Assembly (NCBI GenBank): GCA_029959545.1
Contig: JASCPH010000007.1
Location: 1 to 64,000 of the forward strand
Length of the DNA: 64,000 nucleotides
Direction of reading: 5' to 3'
From: Microbacteriaceae bacterium PS02066
Lineage (GTDB): Bacteria; Actinomycetota; Actinomycetes; Actinomycetales; Microbacteriaceae
Positions within the stretch are counted from its first letter, which is position 1. Each line of letters opens with the position of its first letter. The translations under genes and the position numbers were made by a program. This document shows positions 54,231-63,777 of the stretch, piece by piece. Under the pieces are notes generated by a model that worked only from the letters and a program-made list of their open reading frames with translations, did not search any database and was not told the origin of the DNA.

Positions 54231-56417
54231 TCACATGAGCTTGGTTGATTCAAGCGCCTCCGACATGCCCCGGTTGTATGCGATCAGGGGCCGCCGCAGC
54301 ACCAGGCCGAGCAGCAAGGCCGGAACGATGAAGAGGGCGAGGAGGAGAAGCGAGATCCAGAAGTCCGCCGCGTAGACGCCGGCAATCGCCGAGCGCATGG
54401 CCTGGATCGCATAGGTGGCTGGCAAGAACGGGCTGATGTTCTGGAACCAATCCGGCAGCAGCTGGAGAGGGTACGCGCCGCCGGATCCGGAGATCTGGAT
54501 GACGAGGAGGAGTACGCACAGCGCCTTTCCGGCATTGCCGAACGTGACGACCGCGGTATAGACGATGAGGGTGAAGACGAGGGAAGTCAGCCATCCGGCG
54601 AGGACCATGAGCAGTGGGTGTGCAGGCTCGATGCGGACGAACAGGATGAGCCCGAGAGTGAGGAGTGTGCTCTGGGCGAGGCCGACGAGTCCGAAGATGC
54701 CATATCGTCCGAGGTACTTCTGGGTCGTCGTGAGTGCTGGGGCGCCAGGAAGCGTGTTGTGGTTGACGTCGACCCGGATGGTGACTGTCATCAGCAACGC
54801 TCCGACCCAGAGCGCGAGGATGGTGTACAGGGGCGCCATGGCAGCGCCGAAGCCGGCGACGGGGAATACCGCCGTGCGGTCGACCCGGACGGGTTCTGCC
54901 AGTGAGGCGGCGAGGACGCCGGGGTCGCCTCCGATGATGTCGCGGAGTTCGCTGAGATCACCGGTGTCAGCTGCGGTTCCGAGCGCCTGATCGAGGTCGC
55001 CGAATCGGTCGGCCAGTTCGTCCAGTGAGGTGGATATCCCGCTGGCGACGGTCTTGCCGCGATCGATGGCCGTCAGCACGGAGTCCGCTGAACCGGACAA
55101 GCTGGCGGATACGCCGGCGAGGTCACTACGCACGACTGAGACGTCCGAGTCGAGGCGCGAGAGCGTCGACGACAGGAGATCCAGTTGCGGCTTCAGATCG
55201 TCGGTGTACGCGCTCTGCGCTTTCCGTACAGCAGTCTTCGCTTCGGCGATCGCGACGAGGATCTCCTGGTGGGAGTCCTGAGCGAAAGCGTTGTCCCCCT
55301 GAAGGTCCGTTGCAGCTTCCGCGAGGCGATCGTGGACGGCCTGCTGTCGGGCGATCGCGTCATCGAGAACGGCGATGACGGTGTCGAGGGCGCCTTCCGC
55401 GGCTGCGGGGAGCGTGGGCCGGACCTCAGTGTCGAGGGTGTCGCGGATGGTGTTGTATCGGTCGATCTGATCTTGGACTCGTGCCGCGATGTCGGTGAGC
55501 ACCGTCACGCGGTCGCCATTGAGACGATCGATGTCCGCGTAGAGGTCGTCGATGCGATCGCCCACCGCGTTGTAGCTCTTGGTGGTCGCAGACAGTGCGT
55601 CGGAGACTCCCCCCGTGGCGTTACGCAGGGCGGAGGCGACGGAGTCGACCGCATCGCGCCCGCTGCCGGCAGCGCCGGCGGCGTCGTTGAACGCACCTCC
55701 TGCGGCGTCGACGAGTTGGGAGGCGCTGTTCACCAGGGGGATGCTGGAGTCGAAGAGGGCGGAGAACATGTCGGCGGTCTGCGCACCGGCACGCAGTTGC
55801 GTCGACAGACCGGACACACGCGCCTGGAGCCGGGCGAGCGCAGCCTGGGTGTCGTCGTCGGTGAGGTAGTCGGAGAGGGAGGAGAGCAGCCCGAGCGCGA
55901 TCTCGCTGAGGGTTTGGGTGAACGTCTCGGAGATCTGCGCAGACACACCGTCGGCGCCCTGGCCGGTGATCTTCGGAGCGAGGGCGTTCTTCTTCTCGTT
56001 GGTATAGAGCGCGATGTCGCTGTGCTCCGCACCGTCGACGTAGAAGGTCATCATGTCGCTACTGAAGGACGGCGGAAGCACGATCGCGGCGTAGTAGGCA
56101 CCCGACTTGGTGCCGTCGATTGCGTCGTCTTCCGTCGTGACGACCCAGTCGAGGTCATCGTTGGCGCGCAGCGCGGACAAGACCTGTTCGCCGACGTCGA
56201 TCCGGAGGGGAACCAGATCGCTTTCGTAGCCGGTGTCGGTGCTGGCGACGGCGACCTTCAAGTTGCTCGTGTTCGCGAAAGGATCCCAGCTGGCGATCAC
56301 GTTGAACCAGGTGAACAGTGACGGGATGACGACGAGGCCGAAGATGACGATGCACGCCATCACATTCCGTGTCGCGTGACGCACGTCTCGCGCCACCAGC
56401 CGCAGGATGACCCTCAC
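54231..56417 (-). CDS. YhgE/Pip domain membrane protein (short copy)
   Basis: 728 residues. An N-terminal helix (about 20-40, FGLVVIPSLFTWFNVIASWDP) is followed by the conserved YhgE/Pip N-domain. A long extracytoplasmic coiled-coil-like stretch (about 180-500, Ala/Asp-rich) comes next, then five or six C-terminal helices of ABC-2 permease type (about 535-715). This family includes the Lactococcus phage-infection protein and export-associated proteins. No ATPase is nearby, so transport is not shown. ATG overlaps the longer copy's stop by four bases. Confidence 0.9.
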   Translation of the reverse strand: MRVILRLVARDVRHATRNVMACIVIFGLVVIPSLFTWFNVIASWDPFANTSNLKVAVASTDTGYESDLVPLRIDVGEQVLSALRANDDLDWVVTTEDDAIDGTKSGAYYAAIVLPPSFSSDMMTFYVDGAEHSDIALYTNEKKNALAPKITGQGADGVSAQISETFTQTLSEIALGLLSSLSDYLTDDDTQAALARLQARVSGLSTQLRAGAQTADMFSALFDSSIPLVNSASQLVDAAGGAFNDAAGAAGSGRDAVDSVASALRNATGGVSDALSATTKSYNAVGDRIDDLYADIDRLNGDRVTVLTDIAARVQDQIDRYNTIRDTLDTEVRPTLPAAAEGALDTVIAVLDDAIARQQAVHDRLAEAATDLQGDNAFAQDSHQEILVAIAEAKTAVRKAQSAYTDDLKPQLDLLSSTLSRLDSDVSVVRSDLAGVSASLSGSADSVLTAIDRGKTVASGISTSLDELADRFGDLDQALGTAADTGDLSELRDIIGGDPGVLAASLAEPVRVDRTAVFPVAGFGAAMAPLYTILALWVGALLMTVTIRVDVNHNTLPGAPALTTTQKYLGRYGIFGLVGLAQSTLLTLGLILFVRIEPAHPLLMVLAGWLTSLVFTLIVYTAVVTFGNAGKALCVLLLVIQISGSGGAYPLQLLPDWFQNISPFLPATYAIQAMRSAIAGVYAADFWISLLLLALFIVPALLLGLVLRRPLIAYNRGMSEALESTKLM

Positions 56418-59314
56418 GACTGCTCCCCCTTCCCCGCAGCGCGGTCGTCCTCCTGCTGAGCTACGCCTTCGCTCTCCTCCGCTTCGGCGGGCTCAACCCG
56501 GCTCGCCGCCTTCTTCTTCGTCTCGGGCGTGTCGACGTCCCGCTGGGCGGAGTCGTCAGCCTCGAGCGACTCGTCGGCTTCGGGCGCATCCTGGAACCAC
56601 TTCGCCACGACATCATCCGCGTCGTCACTGATGTGCTCATCCGCATCACCAGTGGCAGCGGCGTCAGCGGAGTGACCCTCGTCGAGAGAATCACCGGAGC
56701 TGAGGTCCTCCGCGAGCAAGTGCTGTGCGCCGGGAACGGACTGGCGTGCCGTGCGCGACTCCGTGGAGGCGACGGCGGCGTGCGCATCCGCGCCCCCGGC
56801 GAGGACCGCCTTACGCAGGTCGGCGTCATCAAGCCCGGCGATCTCTCCGGCTTGCGCGAAGCTCCATCTGATGTACTCGATGGCGACAAGGAATCCGATG
56901 ATCAGAAGGCACCAGAGGGTTCCGATACCCAGCAGCAGCGCCTTGGCGTCCGCGACTGTCAGAGCTGCCGCGGAGACCAGTGCAAGTCCCGCCAGTCCGA
57001 CGATCAGCGTCGCCCGCAGCAGCACGGGGTAACGGTGAGTGAACGAGTGCGCTCGGCGGGTGAGCTCGACCCGGTATGCACGGCGATTCGAGAGCGCGCG
57101 GATGATCTCACTTAGCCGGTAGCCCGTACCGGCGACCTGGACGTTCTCACCGATCAGCAGGTCGGTCGCGGCCACCTCGCGATTGAACAGAATGTGGAAG
57201 CTGGCGAGCCTGCGCCGCAGGACCAGTCCGAAGAAGAATGCGAGGGCGACGAAGACGGCGAGTGTCCCGAGGAACCGCCAGTAGTGGCCGCCGTAGAACC
57301 CCGCGATCGTCTCCCGCATTGCGTCGATGCCGTAAGAGAACGGCAGCAGCGGATAGATTGCGCGGAAGAAGTCGGGCATCAGCTCGATCGGGTACAACCC
57401 CGACGCGCCCGGGATCTGCATGACTACGAGCAGGATGCACAGACCTCTCCCGACGTGCCCGAAACCGACACAGAGCGCGTAGATGATGCTCACGTACGCC
57501 AAGGCGATCAGCACAGCGGTCCCCACGAAGGCGACGGCGCTCACGGTCTGCACGCCGATGATGAGGTTGCCGATCGACACCACCAGCGCCTGCCCGACGG
57601 CGAGCAGCGCGAACAGGCCGAAGCGTCCCACGTAGGCCTCTCGGACCGTGACTCCCTCGACGCCTTCCGTATCGACCTCGATCTTGAAGATCACCATCAG
57701 CACGAACGCGCCGATCCAGAGGGACAGGTTCGTGAACAGCGCCGCCATCGCAGACCCGTAGGAGGACACCGGGAACATCATCTGCTCGTCGACAGCGACC
57801 GGCGAGGCGATGAAACGGGCGATGTCGTCCGGGTTCAGTCCGGTGATCGTGCCGAGGGCACCCCACTCCGCCGCGGCGGCGACCGCTTCGATATCGGTAC
57901 GAGCCGCCTGCAGATTCGACTCGATGCTCGCGATGTCGGCGTCGAAGCTGTCGAGCGCCGTCGAGGTGGATGCCAGCTGCGAATCCGCGCCGCGCAGCAC
58001 ATCCCCGACCTGGGTGAGGACCTGTCTCTGCGAGGCAACCGCGGCCGAAAATTCTCCCGCACTCGAGGACAGCCGCGCCATCGCACTGTTCAGCGCCGGA
58101 AGGTTCTCGGTCAGCACCGTCCGCAGATCAGATGCCGCAGTCTGTGTACCGTGGGCCGCCTCGTCGAGGGCATCCGAAGCCGCCTGCAGCCCCTCGACGG
58201 CGTCTGAAGTGCCGGTGCTCAACTGCGACAGATCCGCGACGAGTTGCTGATCTGCAGCGTTCCGCTCCTGCAGTGCCTCGATCACCCCGGACAGACGCTG
58301 CGCCGTCTCAGGATCGAGGTCGGCGTCATCGAGCAAAGCCTGCACCTGTGCGATCGCGGCCTCGTTCGCCTCGAGGACGGTCTCGACGTCGCCGATCGCC
58401 GTGTCCACCCGTAGCCGTGCAGAAGTCAGAGCTTCCGTCACCTGACTCACCGAGGAGTTCGCGGAGGCAGAGGCCTCCGCGAACAGCGACGTGCCTGTGA
58501 GGTACGCGGCCGTCGCGGCATCGGCGAACTCGATCACCTGGTCCTGTGCTTCGGCGATGATCGACCGTGCTTCCCCGGCGGCCTTCTGAACGTCCGCCAG
58601 CGTCGAATCGACATCCGTGAGCGTGTCGCGGGCATCGGACAGCGTCACTCGGGAAGCGGCGATTCGATTCTGGAGGTCGGTGATGCTGTCCCGCGCCGAT
58701 GCCAGCGACTGCGAAGTGCTGTCGAAGGCGTTCAGCGCGTTGTCTTTCGCCGTCAGCAACCGCGACTCCACGTCGTCCCCCGCGTCCCGCACCGCGTCTG
58801 TCGCGGCCTCGGCGACTTGCTCGGTGAAGGCAGCCGTGATCTGCCGATCGAGCTGGGACGCGCCGACCTCAGTGATCTTCGGCGCGATCGCGCTGGCCTT
58901 CTCGTTGACGTAGTACTGCAGCGCCGGCTGGGTGAACTCTCCGCTGGTGATGCTGAGGAGATCCTCACTGAAGTCTGCAGGGATGACGATGGCCGCGTAC
59001 ACGTCGCCGCGCTTGACCTCCTCCATGGCCTCCTGCTCGCCCATGAAGACCCAGCCGAGCTGATCATTCTCCTCAAGCTGCTTGCTGACCTGATCACCCA
59101 CGTTCAGCGAGCCGGTGAGGTCCGAGGATGCACCCTCATCGAGATTGACCACCGCGACGTCGATGTTCTCGGTGTTCGCGTACGGGTCCCAGAACGCGTT
59201 GATGTTGAACCACGCGTACAACGCCGGAGTGATCAGCACGCCGATCACGATGATCCATGTCTTCCGGACACGGATCAGTCGGGTGACGTCCCTCCTGAAA
59301 ATCCGCCAGCTCAT
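56414..59314 (-). CDS. YhgE/Pip domain membrane protein (long copy)
   Basis: 966 residues, same layout as the short copy: helix near residue 20 (IVIGVLITPALYAWFNINAFWDPY), extracytoplasmic Ala-rich coiled coil, about six helices (535-735). It adds two more hydrophobic segments and a very acidic, probably disordered tail of about 140 residues. I chose ATG at 59314 with GAGGTG upstream over an upstream ATG at 59356. First gene of the operon with the short copy and the TetR regulator. Confidence 0.9.
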   Translation of the reverse strand: MSWRIFRRDVTRLIRVRKTWIIVIGVLITPALYAWFNINAFWDPYANTENIDVAVVNLDEGASSDLTGSLNVGDQVSKQLEENDQLGWVFMGEQEAMEEVKRGDVYAAIVIPADFSEDLLSITSGEFTQPALQYYVNEKASAIAPKITEVGASQLDRQITAAFTEQVAEAATDAVRDAGDDVESRLLTAKDNALNAFDSTSQSLASARDSITDLQNRIAASRVTLSDARDTLTDVDSTLADVQKAAGEARSIIAEAQDQVIEFADAATAAYLTGTSLFAEASASANSSVSQVTEALTSARLRVDTAIGDVETVLEANEAAIAQVQALLDDADLDPETAQRLSGVIEALQERNAADQQLVADLSQLSTGTSDAVEGLQAASDALDEAAHGTQTAASDLRTVLTENLPALNSAMARLSSSAGEFSAAVASQRQVLTQVGDVLRGADSQLASTSTALDSFDADIASIESNLQAARTDIEAVAAAAEWGALGTITGLNPDDIARFIASPVAVDEQMMFPVSSYGSAMAALFTNLSLWIGAFVLMVIFKIEVDTEGVEGVTVREAYVGRFGLFALLAVGQALVVSIGNLIIGVQTVSAVAFVGTAVLIALAYVSIIYALCVGFGHVGRGLCILLVVMQIPGASGLYPIELMPDFFRAIYPLLPFSYGIDAMRETIAGFYGGHYWRFLGTLAVFVALAFFFGLVLRRRLASFHILFNREVAATDLLIGENVQVAGTGYRLSEIIRALSNRRAYRVELTRRAHSFTHRYPVLLRATLIVGLAGLALVSAAALTVADAKALLLGIGTLWCLLIIGFLVAIEYIRWSFAQAGEIAGLDDADLRKAVLAGGADAHAAVASTESRTARQSVPGAQHLLAEDLSSGDSLDEGHSADAAATGDADEHISDDADDVVAKWFQDAPEADESLEADDSAQRDVDTPETKKKAASRVEPAEAEESEGVAQQEDDRAAGKGEQS

Positions 59315-59339
59315 CCGCACCTCGCAAGCATACGCAATT

Positions 59340-59355
59340 TGCACAGCTCTGTGCA
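59340..59355. promoter_or_regulatory. Palindromic operator candidate before the YhgE/Pip-TetR operon
   Basis: TGCACAGCTCTGTGCA is a perfect 16-base palindrome about 25 bases upstream of the long YhgE/Pip ATG. TATGCT (59328-59333, minus strand) next to it could be the -10. Size, symmetry and place fit a TetR-type operator for the regulator at the end of the operon. Confidence 0.55.
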
Positions 59356-59453
59356 CGTTAACGATGAAAGGGCGTGAGGAACGAACTGGTGACTCTGGCC
59401 AGACTGGACCCTACGTAGACATCTCGCAAGTCATTTGCCTGACGAACGGATCC

Positions 59454-59653
59454 TGACCCGCTTTTCGGGACACCGACTTTGTGGCGCCATCGAGAGTGAA
59501 TCGGCCTGACTTTCGTTCCGTTCTTCAAGCAAGGGTGGAACTCGATGAACAGGAGGTGCTCGCCGGAGATGCATGAGCGTGCGTTGCGGATGCTCGCGGA
59601 GCCACGGCCGGAGCCCCCGAACATGATGAGCGCGGTCCGTCACGTGGCTGGGC
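59454..59653 (+). mobile_element. IS3-family remnant (left end and OrfA start)
   Basis: TGACCCGCTTTTCGGGACACC looks like an IS3-family left end, though no partner end is present. At 59545 a frame opens with MNRRCSPEMHERALRML and continues through AEPRPEPPNMMSAVRHVAG, the first helix of IS3-type OrfA. It is lost after 36 codons, where recombinase sequence begins. Not functional. Confidence 0.65.
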
Positions 59654-60150
59654 ATGCTCCACCACGAGTTCGATCGGATCATGGCTGCCGAGACGGAGGA
59701 GCTGGAACGCCTCACCACCAACCGCGACCGGCTCGAAAGCGAGCAGGACCGACTCATGCAGGCGCACTACGCCGACGCGACCCCGCTCTCCGTGCTCAAG
59801 CGCGAACAAGACCGCATCGACGCCCACTACGCCGAGGCCCGCGCCCACCTCGACGACGCCCTTTGCCTACTCGCCAATTGCGCCGACATCTACGCCCGTT
59901 GCGACGACTCCAACCGGCGGCTGTGCAACCAGGCGTTCTTCACGAAGGTCTTCGTCGACGAGGACAACGAGCTGCGGGTCGAGTACAACCGGCTCTTCGA
60001 GATGCTCTTTGATCCGCACGTCAACGCAATTGTGCGCCACAGTGGCCCAGAAACGCCAAAGGCCGCCCCGAAGGGCGGCCTGGCCGAACTACAGAACCTC
60101 TGGCTTGACCTGCCTCGCGGCGTTTACGAGGACGCCGATTGCAGTAAGCC
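59654..60150 (+). pseudogene. C-terminal fragment of a large serine recombinase
   Basis: EFDRIMAAETEELERLTTNR, then SEQDRLMQAHYADATPLSVL and a stretch with LCNQAFFTKVFVDEDNELRVEY. This is the coiled-coil C-terminal region of large serine recombinases. The catalytic and zinc domains are missing. The open frame runs on through tRNA-Ala to 60283, so its true end is uncertain. It abuts the tRNA 3' end, a usual integration site. Confidence 0.75.
60061..60080. terminator. Hairpin after tRNA-Ala
   Basis: GGCCGCCC and GGGCGGCC form an 8-bp stem around CGAA, about 75 bases from the tRNA 3' end. It could end the tRNA transcript or belong to the old mobile element. Confidence 0.5.
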
Positions 60151-60155
60151 TCTTA

Positions 60156-60231
60156 TGGTGGACCTGAGGGGACTCGAACCCCTGACCCCCTGCATGCCAT
60201 GCAGGTGCGCTACCAGCTGCGCCACAGGCCC
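60156..60231 (-). tRNA. tRNA-Ala (GGC)
   Basis: Complete cloverleaf with encoded CCA. Acceptor GGGCCTG pairs with CAGGTCC (one G-U), anticodon stem CCTGC/GCAGG with loop ATGGCAT, T loop TTCGAGT. Its 3' end faces the recombinase scar. Confidence 0.95.
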
Positions 60232-60298
60232 TCTGTCGCCCGTCCGGGCAACTCATTCAGCTTACAACACGGATGAGTCGTGAGCGAAATCAGCCCGG

Positions 60299-60676
60299 TC
60301 ACTCCGGGCGCGTCGGCACCGGCAGGTCGATGGGAACGGTCGGGCAGTCCTTCCAGAGGCGCTCGAGACCGTAGAAGACGCGCTCCTGCTCGTGGAAGAC
60401 GTGCACGACGAGGTCACCGAAGTCGAGCAGGATCCAGCGCGACTCCTCCCGGCCCTCACGGCGCAGACGCTTGACGCCGTGCTCGAGCAGCTGCTCCTCG
60501 ATCTCATCGGCGATCGCTGCCACGTTGCGCTCGTTGCGCCCCGTCACGAGCAGGAAGATGTCGACGAGCGGCAGCGGCTCCGAAACGTCGAGGGCCACAA
60601 GGTCCTCGCCGCCCTTCGCGTCGGCCGCGCGCGCGGCGATCTGCAGCACCTCGACGGATGCGTCGGTGAGGGTCAT
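60299..60676 (-). CDS. rsfS: Ribosome silencing factor RsfS
   Basis: 125-residue protein that binds ribosomal protein uL14 and blocks subunit joining in poor nutrition. AADAKGGEDLVALDVSEPL, LVTGRNERNVAAIADEIEE and WILLDFGDLVVHVFHEQERVFYGLERLW are the family blocks. ATG overlaps the preceding gene's stop by four bases. Confidence 0.96.
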   Translation of the reverse strand: MTLTDASVEVLQIAARAADAKGGEDLVALDVSEPLPLVDIFLLVTGRNERNVAAIADEIEEQLLEHGVKRLRREGREESRWILLDFGDLVVHVFHEQERVFYGLERLWKDCPTVPIDLPVPTRPE

Positions 60677-61629
60677 GAGAAGAGTCCTGTCGAAACGGCG
60701 AACACCAGCACACCGACCAGCGCGAGCGCAAGCGCACCGGCGGTGATGGCGAGCACGAGCATGAGGCGACTGCCCTTTTCGGGCGCCGGCGGACGGATGA
60801 TCTCGTCCGCGCTCTTGATGGTGCTGATCGCGGCGCTGGCCGCGATGGGGGTGGGAGAGGATGCGGGCGGCAGCTCACCGTCCACGAGTACCGCGTCGGC
60901 TTCCTTGCCGTCGGTGGTGCCGGGCGCGTGGCCACGCGAGCCGAGTCCCTCGGGGAGCGCGAACGTGCCGGTGATGAGCACCTCACCGGTCGCCGCGATG
61001 GGAGACGTGAACGCATCCGCCGACGGCGTCTGCGAAAGGATCAGAGCGTTCGGCGTGGAGATGCTGCCGGTCGATCCCTCCCGCGTGAGCAGGTGGTCGA
61101 AGGACGGCGGCAGAGCGACCTCGGGAACCCCGCTCTCGAGCAGCGCGGAACCGAGCTGCGGCGACACGACGGGCGCGGGTTCGTCGGCAAGAGCCGCCTC
61201 GGCCGCGGCCAGCGGCGTCTCGTCCGCAGGCCGCTCATCGGCGGCGGGCGTGAAGAGCGCCGTCATCCCACCGGTTTCCGGCGACGACGAGTCTTCGTCG
61301 GCGGGCTTCACCGTCGACGCCTGCGCCTCGGCGGCGGTGTCGGGCGTGATCACCGGCACCGACGCGGTGCGGATGCGTTCCTGCTCGCGCGCCTGGCGCC
61401 GGGTCAGCGGAGAGACACCCAGATCGACGCTGGCATCCGCTCGCGGCGCGGGCGGGACGACGGCGGGCGCGGCGGCGCGCGGAAGCGGGGCGACCGGCTC
61501 GGGCTTCGGCTCGGGCGCGCCGGCGGGAGCGTCCTGCGGGTTCTGGATCGGGGTCGATCCGGTGTTGCGCAGGTCGCGCATCTGGCGCCGGGTCAGCGGC
61601 GGAGTGCTGGGCTGGTCAGGGTTGCTCAT
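60673..61629 (-). CDS. LTRRQ-motif membrane protein of unknown function
   Basis: 318 residues, conserved in place between nadD and rsfS in Microbacteriaceae but without known function. Two copies of the motif LTRRQxR occur near the N-terminus (about 12-18 and 75-81), each with Arg-rich flanks. A long Ala/Pro/Ser/Thr-rich, low-complexity stretch follows. One C-terminal transmembrane helix (about 290-314) anchors it with the bulk probably in the cytoplasm. Four-base overlaps with both neighbours show tight operon coupling. Confidence 0.75.
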   Translation of the reverse strand: MSNPDQPSTPPLTRRQMRDLRNTGSTPIQNPQDAPAGAPEPKPEPVAPLPRAAAPAVVPPAPRADASVDLGVSPLTRRQAREQERIRTASVPVITPDTAAEAQASTVKPADEDSSSPETGGMTALFTPAADERPADETPLAAAEAALADEPAPVVSPQLGSALLESGVPEVALPPSFDHLLTREGSTGSISTPNALILSQTPSADAFTSPIAATGEVLITGTFALPEGLGSRGHAPGTTDGKEADAVLVDGELPPASSPTPIAASAAISTIKSADEIIRPPAPEKGSRLMLVLAITAGALALALVGVLVFAVSTGLFS

Positions 61630-62222
61630 GCCTTACTCCGGTAGAGGTGGTGCTTCGCAATGTACTGGACGACTCCATCCGGAACGAGGTACCACACCGG
61701 TTGTCCGTTGTGCACGCGGTTCCGACAGTCCGTCGAAGAGATAGCCAGGGCCGGGATCTCGAGCAGACTCACGTTCTTGCTCGGTAGTCCGGCCGCCGAT
61801 AGCGGGTGCCCGGGCCGGGAGACCGCCACGAAATGGGCGAGGTCCCACAGTTCATCATGGTCCCTCCAGCTGAGAATCTGCGCCACGGCGTCGGCTCCCG
61901 TGATGAAGAAGAGCTCGGCATCCGGACGCTGGGCTTGGAGGTCGCGGAGGGTGTCGATCGTGTAGGTCGGCCCGGAGCGGTCGATGTCGACCCTGCTCAC
62001 ACTGAAGTCGGGGTTCGAGGCGGTGGCGATCACGGTCATCAGGTAGCGATGCTCGCTCTCGGTGACCTGAGACTTCTGCCACGGCTCGCCTGTGGGCACG
62101 AAGACAACCTCGTCGAGGTCGAAGGATGCGGCGACTTCGCTCGCCGCGACCAGGTGACCGTGATGAACCGGGTCGAAGGTTCCGCCCATCACCCCGATGC
62201 GCGGCGCTCGACCTGCGCTCAT
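61626..62222 (-). CDS. nadD: Nicotinate-nucleotide adenylyltransferase
   Basis: Adds AMP to nicotinate mononucleotide in NAD synthesis. 198 residues with the nucleotidyltransferase motif [12 protein letters not shown], and the family [10 protein letters not shown] motif near the end. ATG start. Followed by the LTRRQ protein and rsfS, the usual nadD-rsfS order. Confidence 0.96.
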   Translation of the reverse strand: MSAGRAPRIGVMGGTFDPVHHGHLVAASEVAASFDLDEVVFVPTGEPWQKSQVTESEHRYLMTVIATASNPDFSVSRVDIDRSGPTYTIDTLRDLQAQRPDAELFFITGADAVAQILSWRDHDELWDLAHFVAVSRPGHPLSAAGLPSKNVSLLEIPALAISSTDCRNRVHNGQPVWYLVPDGVVQYIAKHHLYRSKA

Positions 62223-62233
62223 CTGCCCGAGAG

Positions 62234-62458
62234 TCAGTGGCCGTGTCCGCGCGGCTCGAGATCGGCCGCGTGCTTCTTGGCGTACGCCTCCGCCTTGTGC
62301 GCGTGACGGTTGGCGACGTTGCGGTAAGACAGGGTCACGAGCGCGAGAGCGGTGAAGACGATGAGCGCGATGATCCCGTATCCGACGGTCTCCGCGGCGA
62401 CGTTACCGTGGTGCTCGGCCTCCTCGGCGACAAGGGTGAGGAAGGGGGCGAGGCTCAT
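62234..62458 (-). CDS. Small membrane protein, His-rich ends
   Basis: 74 residues with one transmembrane helix (about 25-47). The N-terminus carries AEEAEHHGN and the C-terminus ends in PRGHGH. It has a GGAGAACCG ribosome site before its ATG, and sits between proA and nadD as in related genomes. The His-containing ends suggest metal contact only as a guess. No function is known. Confidence 0.7.
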   Translation of the reverse strand: MSLAPFLTLVAEEAEHHGNVAAETVGYGIIALIVFTALALVTLSYRNVANRHAHKAEAYAKKHAADLEPRGHGH

Positions 62459-62508
62459 CGGTTCTCCGATCGATCGGTGGGGCGCACGGGCGCTCCCAGC
62501 TTAGTCTG

Positions 62509-63768
62509 TCAGCCGCGTACCTGCCCGGAGCCACGGACGACCCACTTGGAGCTCGTGAGCTCGCGCAGGCCCATGGGACCTCGGGCGTGCAGCTTCTGGG
62601 TGGAGATGCCCACCTCGGCACCAAAGCCGAACTCGCCGCCGTCGGTGAAGCGCGTGGAGGCGTTCGCCATGACCACCGCGGAATCCACCTCAGCGAGGAA
62701 TCGCTCGGCGCTGACCTCGTCGTCGGTGATGATCGACTCGGTGTGGTGCGTCGAGTAGCGCCGAATGTGATCGAGTGCCGCATCCAGGTCGTCGACGACG
62801 CGCATCGCAATGTCGAGGCTCAGGTACTCCGCCTCCCAGTCCCGTTCGTCGGCGGGGACGATGTCGGACGCGAGCTGCGCCACCGTCTCGTCGCCGTGCA
62901 CGGTCACGCCCGCCTCCTGCAGGGCGGCCACCACGGGACCGACCACACGCGGCGCGGCCGCGCGGTGCACGAGGACCGTCTCGGCCGCATTGCAGACGCT
63001 GGGACGCTGCGCCTTGGCGTTCACCACGATCGCTTCGGCCCGCTCGAGCGGCGCGCTCTCGTCGAGATAGACGTGCACGACGCCCGCGCCGGTCTCGATC
63101 ACCGGAACGGTGGATTCGGTCACCACGGTCTCGATCAGCTGCGCGCTGCCGCGGGGAACGAGCACGTCGACGATCCCGCGGGCATGCATGAGTTCGTTGG
63201 CGCCCGACCGACCGAAGGCATCGAGCGTCTGAATGGCCTCGGGGTCGACGCCCTCCTCCGCCAGCGCGGCGCGCATGGCGCGTACGAGAGCCGCATTGCT
63301 GAGCTCAGCGGCGGTCCCGCCGCGCAGCACGACGGCGTTGCCGGAGCGCAGGGCGAGCGCCGCGATGTCGACGGTCACGTTGGGACGCGCCTCGTAGATC
63401 GAGCCGACCACACCGAAGGGGACGGAGATCTTCTGGAGGTTCAACCCGTTCGCGAGGGTCTTCTCCTCGAGCAGTCGCCCGACCGGGTCCGGCAGCAGAG
63501 CGACCTCCCGCACGGCCTGAGCAAGAGCACGCACGCGCCCGGCGTCGAGAGCCAAGCGGTCCAGCAGCGCAGCGGACAGGCCCTGCTCGCGTCCGCGATC
63601 GAGGTCCTCGCCGTTGGCGGCCACGATCTCGTCCGTCGCCGCTTCCAACGCGTCGGCGATGCGATCGAGCAGCCTGCTCTTCTGCGTGTCCGAGAGCCGC
63701 GCGATCTCGCGCGAAGCGGTCTTGGCCAGCAGCATCCGCTCGCCTGCGGTGACGGTCGTCAGACTCAT
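62509..63768 (-). CDS. proA: Gamma-glutamyl phosphate reductase
   Basis: Second step of proline synthesis: glutamyl-5-phosphate to the semialdehyde. 419 residues of the aldehyde dehydrogenase superfamily. The active-site Cys is in AQRPSVCNAAETVLVH; NVTVDIAALALRSGNA and GEFGFGAEVGIST are typical. ATG with TAAACT six bases upstream (overlapping the proB stop) may be leaderless, but read-through from proB is also likely. Confidence 0.96.
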   Translation of the reverse strand: MSLTTVTAGERMLLAKTASREIARLSDTQKSRLLDRIADALEAATDEIVAANGEDLDRGREQGLSAALLDRLALDAGRVRALAQAVREVALLPDPVGRLLEEKTLANGLNLQKISVPFGVVGSIYEARPNVTVDIAALALRSGNAVVLRGGTAAELSNAALVRAMRAALAEEGVDPEAIQTLDAFGRSGANELMHARGIVDVLVPRGSAQLIETVVTESTVPVIETGAGVVHVYLDESAPLERAEAIVVNAKAQRPSVCNAAETVLVHRAAAPRVVGPVVAALQEAGVTVHGDETVAQLASDIVPADERDWEAEYLSLDIAMRVVDDLDAALDHIRRYSTHHTESIITDDEVSAERFLAEVDSAVVMANASTRFTDGGEFGFGAEVGISTQKLHARGPMGLRELTSSKWVVRGSGQVRG

Positions 63769-63777
63769 CCGCTCAGT

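Noticed and set aside
60151..60283. Extension of the serine recombinase frame through tRNA-Ala (LRGLEPLTPCMPCRC).
   Set aside because: This peptide is just the tRNA read as protein, a well-known annotation artefact.
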